A model generated the notes under the pieces. The model was given only the letters and a program-made list of their open reading frames with translations. It was not told where the DNA came from and ran no database searches. The position numbers and the translations under genes are program-made. 18,536 nucleotides of DNA, taken from the NCBI GenBank assembly GCA_027310535.1, contig DAIDAQ010000044.1, forward strand, positions 1-18,536. The letters run 5' to 3'. Positions 7,872-14,556 of the stretch are shown one piece after another. Position 1 is the stretch's first letter; each line of letters opens with the position of its first letter. Source of the stretch: Candidatus Micrarchaeaceae archaeon (GTDB lineage: Archaea > Micrarchaeota > Micrarchaeia > Micrarchaeales > Micrarchaeaceae).

Positions 7872-8265
7872 TTGTCTGTGTAAGTCGGCAAACTCCCCAT
7901 GTAAATCTGGGGTAGACTGCCCTTGCTGCCTGGAGGCTTACGTAACTGCAGCTTCGCGGAGAAAGGAGGCGCCCCTGCCGTGCCTCCGGTGGGGCTAGGC
8001 AGTCTTTTCCCTTTCGTCCCCTCTGTGGCCAGGCCGCCGTGCCCAGTACTCACGTACTGTGCATGTATTCCCAGTGATATCATGCGGCGCTTCAGCAGGA
8101 AGGCGGTGCTTGGATCAAGGTTGGAACGGCTACCTCCTTCCAGAAGTTCCAGGATACTGTAGCAATAAAAACCACAAATAGCCCGTGGCATGCGCGGGCA
8201 CAACTTATTATTCCTTCCCGGAGAAACTGTTCTGTGATGAATGAGGTAATCGCTGAGCTTCGGCT
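7872..8265. other. GC-rich structured stretch, possible ncRNA or lost tnpB tail
   Basis: No plus-strand gene is supported. The minus strand has one 113-codon frame (8203 to 7862). Its first half (LKRRMISLGIHAQYVSTGHG) looks peptide-like, while its second half is Pro/Gly/Ser-rich and looks like translated structured RNA. Hairpins are visible: GGAGGC (7965-7970) with GCCTCC (7982-7987), CCCCA/TGGGG around 7895-7912, AGTAC/GTACT near 8045-8058, and GCCCG/CGGGC near 8181-8199. A small ncRNA, or the 3' end of an IS605-type tnpB with its overlapping guide RNA, are both possible. Neither is shown. Confidence 0.25.
7965..7987. repeat. Six-base-pair hairpin in GC-rich intergenic stretch
   Basis: GGAGGC at 7965-7970 is complementary to GCCTCC at 7982-7987 with an 11-base loop. 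It is the strongest of several hairpins in the region and the main reason to consider a structured RNA there. Confidence 0.35.
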
Positions 8266-8292
8266 GTGACGATTGGTAGGCGGGCTGAGTTT

Positions 8293-9174
8293 ATGAACGC
8301 CCTCGAAAGGTTGGGAAAGAAGTCGATAAGGGTTACGGACCTCGCTGGCCAGTACTGGTGCGAGAAGAAGGTGGAGCTCAAGCTGCGCTACAAGGAAAAA
8401 CCGACGGAAGAGACAGCGAGCGGCAAGGAGATACACGAGGCACTGGAGAGCAGGACCAATGCGCCGATAGAGCTCAAACCTGTAAAATATTCTGATTACG
8501 TTTACAAGGTGCTTTATGCGAACCATATCGGGATGCAGATGCTAGCCAGGAACAGGGTAACAAGGGAGTTTAGCGTCTTCGGTGAGATGGATGGGTTTCC
8601 GCTGACCGGCAAAATAGATGAGCTGCACGTGCGCGAAGGCAAGCTCTTCATAATAGATGACAAGACAAAGAGGGAGAGCAGGGCGCCGAAAGAGGAGTGG
8701 ATGACATCTGACAAGCTACAGGTAATGTTTTACAGGAAGCTGTTAGGGTCGATGCACTCGGGTGCGTACACGCTTGCCTCTTTTGCGAGCTGCAACAACC
8801 TTGAAAGGCTGCCTCTTACACCGGAGTTTACCAGGCAGCTGCAGGCGCAAAAGATTCCGTATGAGCTTTCCACAGTAAAGGCGATAGCAGCTAGGTTTTT
8901 CTCAGAGGTGGCAGAGTTGCCGGAGATAAGCAATACCCTTTACATACGCTACAGGGAGCAGGCGACTGGGAAGGTAATAAAGCTATATAAGTTTGATTAC
9001 AATGAGAATGAAATCCAAGGCGCAGAGCATTACCTCTTCCCGTACTGGAAAGGTGAGCGGGAAGCTAGGCCCGTACCAGAAGAGGAAAAATGGAAGTGCA
9101 AGATCTGCGACTTTTACGGGAACCACTGCAAGGTGTGGTGGAAGGACAGGCAGGCGGGCCTGGTAGTTAAGTAG
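8293..9174 (+). CDS. Cas4/Exo5-like PD-(D/E)XK exonuclease with Fe-S cysteines
   Basis: This 293-residue protein belongs to the RecB-like nuclease superfamily with the cysteine layout of Cas4 and Exo5. One cysteine lies near the N-terminus (Cys23 in QYWCEKK) and three at the C-terminus (Cys269, 272 and 279 in WKCKICDFYGNHC), which should hold a 4Fe-4S cluster. Nuclease motifs are His48 in GKEIHEAL, Asp109 in GKIDEL, the DDK of FIIDDKTK (122-124), and the QxxxY motif Gln143/Tyr147. These relatives are single-strand DNA exonucleases in repair. There is no CRISPR array or cas1/cas2 nearby, so an Exo5-like repair role fits better than Cas4. GTG 8266 is an alternative start. Confidence 0.82.
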   Translation: MNALERLGKKSIRVTDLAGQYWCEKKVELKLRYKEKPTEETASGKEIHEALESRTNAPIELKPVKYSDYVYKVLYANHIGMQMLARNRVTREFSVFGEMDGFPLTGKIDELHVREGKLFIIDDKTKRESRAPKEEWMTSDKLQVMFYRKLLGSMHSGAYTLASFASCNNLERLPLTPEFTRQLQAQKIPYELSTVKAIAARFFSEVAELPEISNTLYIRYREQATGKVIKLYKFDYNENEIQGAEHYLFPYWKGEREARPVPEEEKWKCKICDFYGNHCKVWWKDRQAGLVVK

Positions 9175-9271
9175 ATATATTGTTAGGTACTAAATTTTGT
9201 GCAGAGAATGGACAGCTGCCCCGATGTACGAAGGACGGGTTTATCCATGGCAAAAAACCGAAGGTGTTTAA

Positions 9272-11065
9272 GTGATTTCAAGCTCGGACCTGAAGAAAAA
9301 ATATATTAAATTCTTCCAGAAGCGTGGCCATAAACTAATTCAGAGCGCATCGCTCATCCCTGAAAACGATCCCAGTGTGCTCTTTACTACTGCAGGAATG
9401 CACCCACTGGTGCCGTTTCTGCTAGGTGAGCCGCATCCGCTCGGTAAACGTCTGTGCAATGTACAGAAGTGCTTGCGCACTGACGATATAGAAGACGTTG
9501 GCGATGCATGGCACCTCACATTTTTCGAGATGCTTGGAAACTGGTCACTTGGCGACTACTTCAAGGACGAGGCCATAAAGATGAGCTTTGAGTTTCTGAC
9601 GAGGGAGCTCAGTATACCAAAAGAGAGGTTCAGCATTACGTGCTTCGAGGGTGACAAAGACGTACCCAGGGACGACGAGGTCGCTAGCACGTGGGAAAGG
9701 CTGGGCGTAGACAAGAATCGTATACACTTCCTGCCAAAAGGCGACAATTGGTGGGGCCCGGCCGGGCGGACAGGGCCATGCGGGCCGGACACGGAGATGT
9801 TCTACCACGTCAACGACCTGCAGGAGAAGAGCACCGAAGAGTTCAGCAGGCTATGCAAGGACCAGGTTTTCTGTGAAATATGGAACGATGTCCTAATGCA
9901 GTACAACAAGATTGCAGAAGGCAAATTTGAAAACCTGACGCAGAAGAATATTGACACAGGGATGGGCCTCGAGCGTACAGTTGCTATCCTAAACGGGTTC
10001 AGCAACGTATATGAGTGCGACACAGTTGCACCGATCATCGACAAGGTGGTCTCTATGTCACCTGGAAAAACCGACAGGGCAAACCGCGATGCACGCATAA
10101 TAACGGACCACATGCGCGCCGCCGTAATGATACTAGGAGACGACAAGGGTGTGGTGCCGAGCAATGTTGACCAGGGTTACATACTCAGGCGCCTGATTAG
10201 GAGGAGCATAAGGCACGCCAAGATACTTGGCATCAACGGCAGCTTCTGCAAGGAGGTGGCCGAGGTCGTTGTAGAAGCGATGGGCGAATCATATCAAGAA
10301 GTAAGAAGGAACAGCAAAAGGGTCTTCGAAGAACTCGACAATGAGGAGAAGAGGTTCTCCACAACGCTAGAGAACGGCACTAAGCACTTGGAGAGGGAGC
10401 TGCAGTTCCTTGGCGAGGCTGGCCAAAAGACCCTCGATGCAAAGGGCGCGTTTGACCTCTTCCAAAGTTTCGGATTCCCGCTTGAGATCACGGTTGAGAT
10501 GTGCAGGGAAAAGGGCTTCAGCGTCGACGAAACAGGATTCGGCAAATTGATGAGGGAGCACCAGGAGCTTTCGCGCAGGGGAGCAGAGCAGAAGTTCAAA
10601 GGAGGACTCGCTGACAACAGTGAAGCGACGACCAAGTTGCACACGGCAACGCACCTGCTCAACCAGGCACTGAGGGCTGTCGTCGACACTTCGATATGTC
10701 AGATGGGGTCAAACATCACTCCAGAAAGGCTCAGGTTTGACTTCAACTATGATAGAAAATTGACGGACGACCAGATAAAGAAGATTGAGGACTGGGTCAA
10801 CAACGTGATAAAGGCAGAGGCGGACGTCTCCTTCGAGATAATGAGCGTCGATGCGGCAAAGAAGGTGGGCGCACAGGGAGTCTTCGAGGAAAGGTACGAG
10901 CAGACTGTGAAAGTCTATACAATCGCGAAGGGTGGTACAATATATTCAAGGGAGATCTGCGGCGGGCCTCATGTTAAGAACACGCGTGAGCTCCACAGCT
11001 TCAAGATAATAAAGCAGGAGGCGGTCGCGGCGGGGATCAGACGAATCAAGGCAGTTGTGATATAA
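9272..11065 (+). CDS. alaS: Alanyl-tRNA synthetase, short form without C-terminal domain
   Basis: This class II synthetase charges tRNA-Ala. The catalytic core includes LFTTAGMHPLVPFLLGEPHP, the motif-2 region HLTFFEMLGNWSLGDYF and NWWGPAGRTGPCGPDTEM. The editing domain has its zinc site intact: HTATH (His457, His461) and Cys563/His567 in ICGGPH. At 597 residues it stops soon after the editing site, whereas typical bacterial and archaeal enzymes run past 850 with a C-Ala dimerisation/tRNA domain. The core wording is the bacterial, candidate-phyla-like form rather than the usual archaeal one, so transfer is likely. It starts at GTG 9272, with GGTG upstream and TTTATCC about 30 bases before. 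The next gene converges on it. The stop looks natural, as no alignable remnant follows. Confidence 0.93.
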   Translation: MISSSDLKKKYIKFFQKRGHKLIQSASLIPENDPSVLFTTAGMHPLVPFLLGEPHPLGKRLCNVQKCLRTDDIEDVGDAWHLTFFEMLGNWSLGDYFKDEAIKMSFEFLTRELSIPKERFSITCFEGDKDVPRDDEVASTWERLGVDKNRIHFLPKGDNWWGPAGRTGPCGPDTEMFYHVNDLQEKSTEEFSRLCKDQVFCEIWNDVLMQYNKIAEGKFENLTQKNIDTGMGLERTVAILNGFSNVYECDTVAPIIDKVVSMSPGKTDRANRDARIITDHMRAAVMILGDDKGVVPSNVDQGYILRRLIRRSIRHAKILGINGSFCKEVAEVVVEAMGESYQEVRRNSKRVFEELDNEEKRFSTTLENGTKHLERELQFLGEAGQKTLDAKGAFDLFQSFGFPLEITVEMCREKGFSVDETGFGKLMREHQELSRRGAEQKFKGGLADNSEATTKLHTATHLLNQALRAVVDTSICQMGSNITPERLRFDFNYDRKLTDDQIKKIEDWVNNVIKAEADVSFEIMSVDAAKKVGAQGVFEERYEQTVKVYTIAKGGTIYSREICGGPHVKNTRELHSFKIIKQEAVAAGIRRIKAVVI

Positions 11066-11129
11066 TTCTTGCGTCCTGAGTTTTATGCCCTTTCAAGTAT
11101 CTAAAGGCAGTTTATAATCCGATCCTAAG

Positions 11130-11834
11130 CTAGTTCCTTCTAAGGTATAGTTCTCTATGCATCAGCTCGCTTTCGAAGTTTTCCTGATCCTTCATCTCCC
11201 ACACAAAATCTGTGAGAAAAACGAACTGCTCTTTGTTCATTGATAGAATCCCAACAATGTTATCATAATCGGCAAGGTGTCTTTGGACCTCCTCGGATTT
11301 GCCACATATCTTCAGTGTGAGCTTGCTCTTTGCTGCGGCAGCTGGCATCATCCCCCAAGCCATTTCACATGCTTCCCTCCATTCATCAGCAGTCAGGTTG
11401 TTTGATACTGCGCCGCGTACAGCTGCGCTGAACCAGCCATTGCTCAGGTAGAAAAGCGGTTCCAAAAACCTTCTTACATCCACTTCCCTGCCAGTGCCCT
11501 CCGGCTTTACTATTGAAATGATCTCTGCATATGATGCAACCTCTTTTGAGAAGCAGAACTCAGGGTCTTCATTGAGCATCTCATATACCTTCCTTTCCAA
11601 AGGAGACATGTCAAATATCATAGTTAGCTTTTTGTCTTCGTGCTTCAGATGCCCGATGTAGAACCTCCTGTCGAACTTGTCGACCATTTCTATATAAAGG
11701 GCGTCTGGCTCCTGTTTCAATAGGTAGGCGCGGTATACTTCCCTGCCGGCGCTAATGTCAAATGCGGGCAATCTTGTCTTCCCATGATCCTCGTTTCTGT
11801 TTTGCAAAGTGCTCTGCATGGTGTACGCCTGCAT
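11130..11834 (-). CDS. Hypothetical protein, second gene of an unknown pair
   Basis: I do not recognise this 234-residue protein. It is soluble, with no signal peptide or membrane helix. The N-terminal third is strand-rich (GREVYRAYLLKQEPDALYIE then RRFYIGHLKHEDKKLTMIFD). The middle has a helical piece, MSPLERKVYEMLNEDPEF, that could be a winged-helix-like element. The C-terminal half is helical and ends in a charged tail (NFESELMHRELYLRRN). It starts 12 bases after the stop of the preceding minus-strand gene and has no promoter of its own that I can see, so the two are almost certainly cotranscribed and perhaps act together. ATG at 11819 is an alternative start. Convergent with alaS. Confidence 0.7.
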   Translation of the reverse strand: MQAYTMQSTLQNRNEDHGKTRLPAFDISAGREVYRAYLLKQEPDALYIEMVDKFDRRFYIGHLKHEDKKLTMIFDMSPLERKVYEMLNEDPEFCFSKEVASYAEIISIVKPEGTGREVDVRRFLEPLFYLSNGWFSAAVRGAVSNNLTADEWREACEMAWGMMPAAAAKSKLTLKICGKSEEVQRHLADYDNIVGILSMNKEQFVFLTDFVWEMKDQENFESELMHRELYLRRN

Positions 11835-11846
11835 TTTAGATTCTGC

Positions 11847-12548
11847 TCAGCCCACCGCCTGGTTGGCGAGCGCTTTGTATGCAAGGTGTATTTTGTTTAC
11901 TCTGTCAAAATTCCCTAGTTGCATGTCAGAGATTGCCCTGAAGTTCAATAAATATTCAAGGATGTCCTCCTGCCCGTAGAAAGACAAATCAGAGGAGATT
12001 ATGCAGCGCATACCTATAACGGCGTCGCGCGTTATCTGATCCCGCAAGTCATGCTTCAGCTCGCTTGAATAATTTCCGAGATGCAATACCTTCTGTGATA
12101 TTATTTTTGAGACTGCTTGGTTTGCATCTACCATTACACCGTTTCTGTGCACAGAATGTATCGCCTCCACCATAGAGACTATGGTAGTGCTCCACCTTGC
12201 GCTCTCAACACGATAGAGTATAGGGTCTGAATGCTTTATATCGGCAGCCGCATGCTGGGCGGCATGCCTCGTCTCATATATCTCCATGTTTTTAAGTGAA
12301 AATTGAGGCAGCTTGATACTTCCATTTTTCTCTGGGATGCACTCAATGGAAGAGACAAAACTCAGATATTCCTCTGCAGACCCTCTGAGCCTTCTCGGCA
12401 GGGATAACAGCCAGTCATTCTCACCTTCCTTTTCTCTCTTTATTATTCCTGCAATCTTGCCGTTGCTACTCTCCATCACAGTTTCTAGTCTTCGTATTAT
12501 CACACTGTTTGTGCCGGAGCGCTTTCCGTTCCATGCGCCTCTTTCCAT
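11847..12548 (-). CDS. Hypothetical protein, first gene of an unknown pair
   Basis: This 233-residue soluble protein is not recognised. It has a basic N-terminus (MERGAWNGKRSG), then alternating charged helices such as LLSLPRRLRGSAEEYLSF, a His/Ala stretch ETRHAAQHAAADIKHSD, and a helical C-terminus. The stretch STTIVSMVEAIHSVHR is amphipathic. The start is ATG 12548: a minus-strand TATA element (12586-12595) lies about 40 bases away and predicts a 14-base leader, while the TTG at 12554 lacks support. An ATG at 12476 is possible but would drop a charged N-terminus that looks genuine. An inverted repeat sits just upstream of the TATA box and could be an operator. The neighbours give no pathway clue. 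Confidence 0.68.
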   Translation of the reverse strand: MERGAWNGKRSGTNSVIIRRLETVMESSNGKIAGIIKREKEGENDWLLSLPRRLRGSAEEYLSFVSSIECIPEKNGSIKLPQFSLKNMEIYETRHAAQHAAADIKHSDPILYRVESARWSTTIVSMVEAIHSVHRNGVMVDANQAVSKIISQKVLHLGNYSSELKHDLRDQITRDAVIGMRCIISSDLSFYGQEDILEYLLNFRAISDMQLGNFDRVNKIHLAYKALANQAVG

Positions 12549-12585
12549 TGACAAGGTCTCACTGTCTAATCCCTAAAACAACGAG

Positions 12586-12595
12586 ATATATATTA
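12586..12595 (-). promoter_or_regulatory. TATA box of the unknown two-gene operon
   Basis: Minus-strand TAATATATAT is centred about 42 bases upstream of ATG 12548, placing the transcript start near 12563. It is the clearest TATA element on this strand between the transporter pair and the hypothetical genes. Confidence 0.5.
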
Positions 12596-12612
12596 GTTTT
12601 GGCAGGATGAAA

Positions 12613-12639
12613 CACTATTTCTGAATGAGTAAAATAGTG
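12613..12639. repeat. Inverted repeat upstream of the unknown operon
   Basis: CACTATTT (12613-12620) and AAATAGTG (12632-12639) form a perfect 8-base inverted repeat around an 11-base spacer. It lies about 20 bases upstream of the TATA box of the hypothetical pair and about 75 bases after the stop of the transporter pair on the same strand. It could be an operator for a dimeric regulator or the folded 3' end of the transporter transcript. Confidence 0.45.
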
Positions 12640-12715
12640 CATTTCGTTTATGATAGTTTAAGTATGATAATTCCAGTACAAAACTGTTGACTGCGCTACT
12701 AGCAAGAATTTGCAT

Positions 12716-13042
12716 TCAGCTCTTCCCTATGAGGAGAACCCCTATGGTTATTATCACAACACCCACCCAGCGCATGAAAGGCACCGTCTCTATGAAGTTA
12801 GCCAGCACGACCGTGAATATGTAAGAAAGACCCCCTATGCCATACGTCCACGATAGGTGAGCTCTGCTGAGCACGTAGAAGTAAACTATCGTTGAGAAGA
12901 AGTAAGCGAGCACTCCAGCGGCGAGTATCAGGTAAGTTATGCCATCCCCAAGCACAGAGAGTTTGAACAGGAACTGTCCGGCGGCTCCCAATGAGGTTGA
13001 CGCGAGCAGCATCATGATGTTATTGCGTTTGCTTTCATTCAT
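12716..13042 (-). CDS. SMR/EamA-type four-helix transporter subunit
   Basis: This 108-residue protein has four hydrophobic helices (about residues 9-29, 34-58, 64-84 and 90-107), the size of a small multidrug resistance or half-EamA protein. GAAGQFLFKLS at the end of helix 1 matches the (G/A)QxLFK turn of this superfamily, and helix 3-4 carries GLSYIFTVVLANFIE. The membrane glutamate of EmrE-type drug pumps is absent from helix 1, so it is more like ArnE/ArnF or other metabolite half-transporters. It starts four bases after the stop of the neighbouring four-helix gene, so the pair very probably forms a heterodimer. Substrate unknown. Confidence 0.78.
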   Translation of the reverse strand: MNESKRNNIMMLLASTSLGAAGQFLFKLSVLGDGITYLILAAGVLAYFFSTIVYFYVLSRAHLSWTYGIGGLSYIFTVVLANFIETVPFMRWVGVVIITIGVLLIGKS

Positions 13043-13046
13043 AAAA

Positions 13047-13406
13047 TCATATGGTCGTGCTTATTATAGCGATGCCGATGAGTATGAGAGCAATGCCGAG
13101 CCCTCTACTGGTGCTGAACCTCTCGCGCAGCACGAACATCGACAGCAGGAAGACGAACACGAATGTGCTCGCGAACATCGGGTAGACGAACGAGAGCGGT
13201 GCGTTGTCGAGTGCGAAAAGGTAGATGCCGAACGCCGCGAGGTACCCTGCTATGCCAAGAAGCGCGTTGCGCTGCCTCGCGACCTTGAAAATCCCGCGTA
13301 TGCCATCTATCCTGCCCTTCATGCTCCTCTTGAACAGGAGCTGCGAGAGGGACGCTATGAGGCCCGCAACAAATGTTATAAATATTACGAGGTAAGTGTC
13401 CAACAA
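13047..13406 (-). CDS. SMR/EamA-type four-helix transporter subunit, partner
   Basis: This 119-residue protein has four membrane helices and the same superfamily marks as its neighbour: SLSQLLFKRS after helix 1 and NAPLSFVYPMFASTFVFVFL in helix 3, followed by the basic turn LRERFSTSRG before helix 4. A basic loop (GRIDGIRGIFKVARQRN) separates helices 1 and 2. There is no glutamate inside helix 1. It starts with TTG, either 13406 or the adjacent 13403; no in-frame ATG lies nearby, and GTGAT a few bases upstream may be the ribosome site. It is the first gene of the pair, so opposite membrane topologies in a heterodimer are a reasonable inference, as in EbrAB- and ArnEF-like pairs. Confidence 0.76.
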   Translation of the reverse strand: MLDTYLVIFITFVAGLIASLSQLLFKRSMKGRIDGIRGIFKVARQRNALLGIAGYLAAFGIYLFALDNAPLSFVYPMFASTFVFVFLLSMFVLRERFSTSRGLGIALILIGIAIISTTI

Positions 13407-13435
13407 TTGATCACGTGCAAACCAAGAGGAGAAAT

Positions 13436-13513
13436 ATGGGCCTAGTTTCTTCGTCCACTGTCCTAATACTCACGGTATTCACAATAGCCGTATTTATTAA
13501 TGCAGGTCTGTGA
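13436..13513 (+). CDS. Possible 25-residue membrane peptide
   Basis: A short frame starts at ATG with a strong AGAGGAG site five bases upstream and encodes 25 residues. Nearly all of it forms one hydrophobic helix (SSSTVLILTVFTIAVFINAG), ending in TGA. A TATA-like TTATAAATATT at 13377-13387 is about 50-59 bases before the ATG, but it lies inside the opposing transporter gene, so it may be chance. It could be a small membrane protein, or the surviving N-terminus of a longer exported or pilin-like protein. No family is recognised. Confidence 0.3.
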   Translation: MGLVSSSTVLILTVFTIAVFINAGL

Positions 13514-13518
13514 AAACC

Positions 13519-13534
13519 CATGCGCTTGCGCATG
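13519..13534 (-). terminator. Hairpin downstream of the radical SAM pseudogene
   Basis: CATGCG (13519-13524) pairs with CGCATG (13529-13534) over a four-base loop. On the minus strand it is followed by GGTTTTC, about 30 bases past the last stop of the radical SAM pseudogene, the arrangement of a simple 3'-end hairpin. It also lies six bases after the small plus-strand frame and could serve that instead. Confidence 0.35.
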
Positions 13535-13565
13535 CGGATGAAACAGGAACAGGATTCTTATCTCT

Positions 13566-14396
13566 CTACCTCGATTTTCGTCTAACGCTGCCGTTAGGCC
13601 ACAGAGACTGATATATTGTGTCTCTGAAGAATACACATGGGAATACCTTGCCGGTCCACGATACTACAACGCTGCCGGCCCAATAGTTGCCACAAAGCGC
13701 ATTTTCTATATCAACAACACTATCCAGGTCGTTGATATCCCTTCTACGCCCTACGGCCTCGCGCGATCTACGCTGATTAAGGCTTCTTTCACATCTAAGC
13801 CAATTAAGAAATCCGTCGTCTCGTCTGTGTTGCTTGCGTTTTCCGCCATTGTTATTATGCCCATGCGCAGCGGTAGTGAACTTCTTCTTATCTTCTTTAG
13901 GTTTTCCACCGTCTCCTATGGCTGCCATTTACCTTAGTTATTGTATCGTGTACACTCTTGCGTGCCGAATAGAAGGAGGTTGCTATCTTTATGTTGTGTC
14001 TTATGAAAGTTTCAAGAAGCCTGTCGGCTATAGCATTCAGGTTGGAGAAGACCTCTACAGGTTCGTATCTGGTACCGCGAGCTTTGGCCATCATACTAGC
14101 CAGTGCGGCATTCATTGTTGGTTCTCCACCTATGGATTGTACTCTCGAAAACCCGATTTCGCTGCGTCGTTTATGACTTTCGATCAATCAACAATCTTAG
14201 GATTAGTTGCAGAGGGTGCAGCATCGGCATAACAATGTATGCACTCAGGGTCGTATTTTGGAGTTATCTCCAACCAAGGCAGGTCGGGTTTAATTTCGAA
14301 TTTTCTATTGGCACCCACGTCCCGTGTACATCCTGCAGCACCATCGTCACTGACTGTGCTGCTGGCACCGTGTTGCAGCAATATCGCGTGATACAT
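13566..14396 (-). pseudogene. Decayed radical SAM/SPASM-domain protein gene
   Basis: Four minus-strand frame segments join into one radical SAM protein. The first has LPWLEITPKYDPECIHCYAD, where the CxxxCxxC cluster motif has Tyr (TAC, 14253-14255) for its first Cys. It then reads NPKIVD, an in-frame TGA where Trp fits, and SKVINDAAKSGF. After a shift near 14150 comes RVQSIGGEPTM (the GGEP motif), then EPVEVFSNLN, IKIATSFYSARKSVHDTIT and GSHRR. After a shift near 13910 comes TVENLKKI then LPLRMGIITMAENA. After a shift near 13755 comes VGRRRDIND and the SPASM-like ALCGNYWAG with GKVFPCVFFRD, where another Tyr sits where Cys is expected. The C-terminal cysteines are gone. Relatives modify ribosomal peptides; this copy is dead. 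Confidence 0.85.
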
Positions 14397-14440
14397 TATT
14401 TCAAACTACTCATCGACCCCGATATAGTTTGCAGTTGCGA

Positions 14441-14450
14441 ATATTTATAA
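14441..14450. promoter_or_regulatory. TATA element between topA and the radical SAM pseudogene
   Basis: ATATTTATAA reads TTATAAATAT on the minus strand. It lies about 50 bases from the pseudogene ATG (14396), so it may be that gene's old promoter. It may also serve topA, whose transcript would then have a leader of roughly 65-85 bases. Confidence 0.45.
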
Positions 14451-14556
14451 CTATTCCGAGCAATTGTTATTCGATGATTCTCCATCATATGTGACAGCAA
14501 GATTACCCTCCCGTTTCGCAGCTTGTATTGTATGTCTCATGGAAAAGCTGAATCGC

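Noticed and set aside
8092..8526. 144-codon minus-strand frame overlapping the nuclease start
   Set aside because: It runs through the well-supported nuclease coding sequence on the other strand, and its translation has no recognisable features.
8293..9174. CRISPR-Cas adaptation locus because of the Cas4-like gene
   Set aside because: No repeat-spacer array and no cas1, cas2 or effector gene is present anywhere in the window.
14184..14186. TGA in the radical SAM gene as a recoded tryptophan or selenocysteine
   Set aside because: TGA is used as the normal stop elsewhere in the window (trmJ-like, leuS, HAD), and the gene has three frameshifts as well, so a nonsense change is simpler.
13834..14450. 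Plus-strand frames of 115-132 codons opposite the radical SAM remnant
   Set aside because: The minus strand carries recognisable radical SAM motifs through the same bases; the plus frames have no family features and are shadows.
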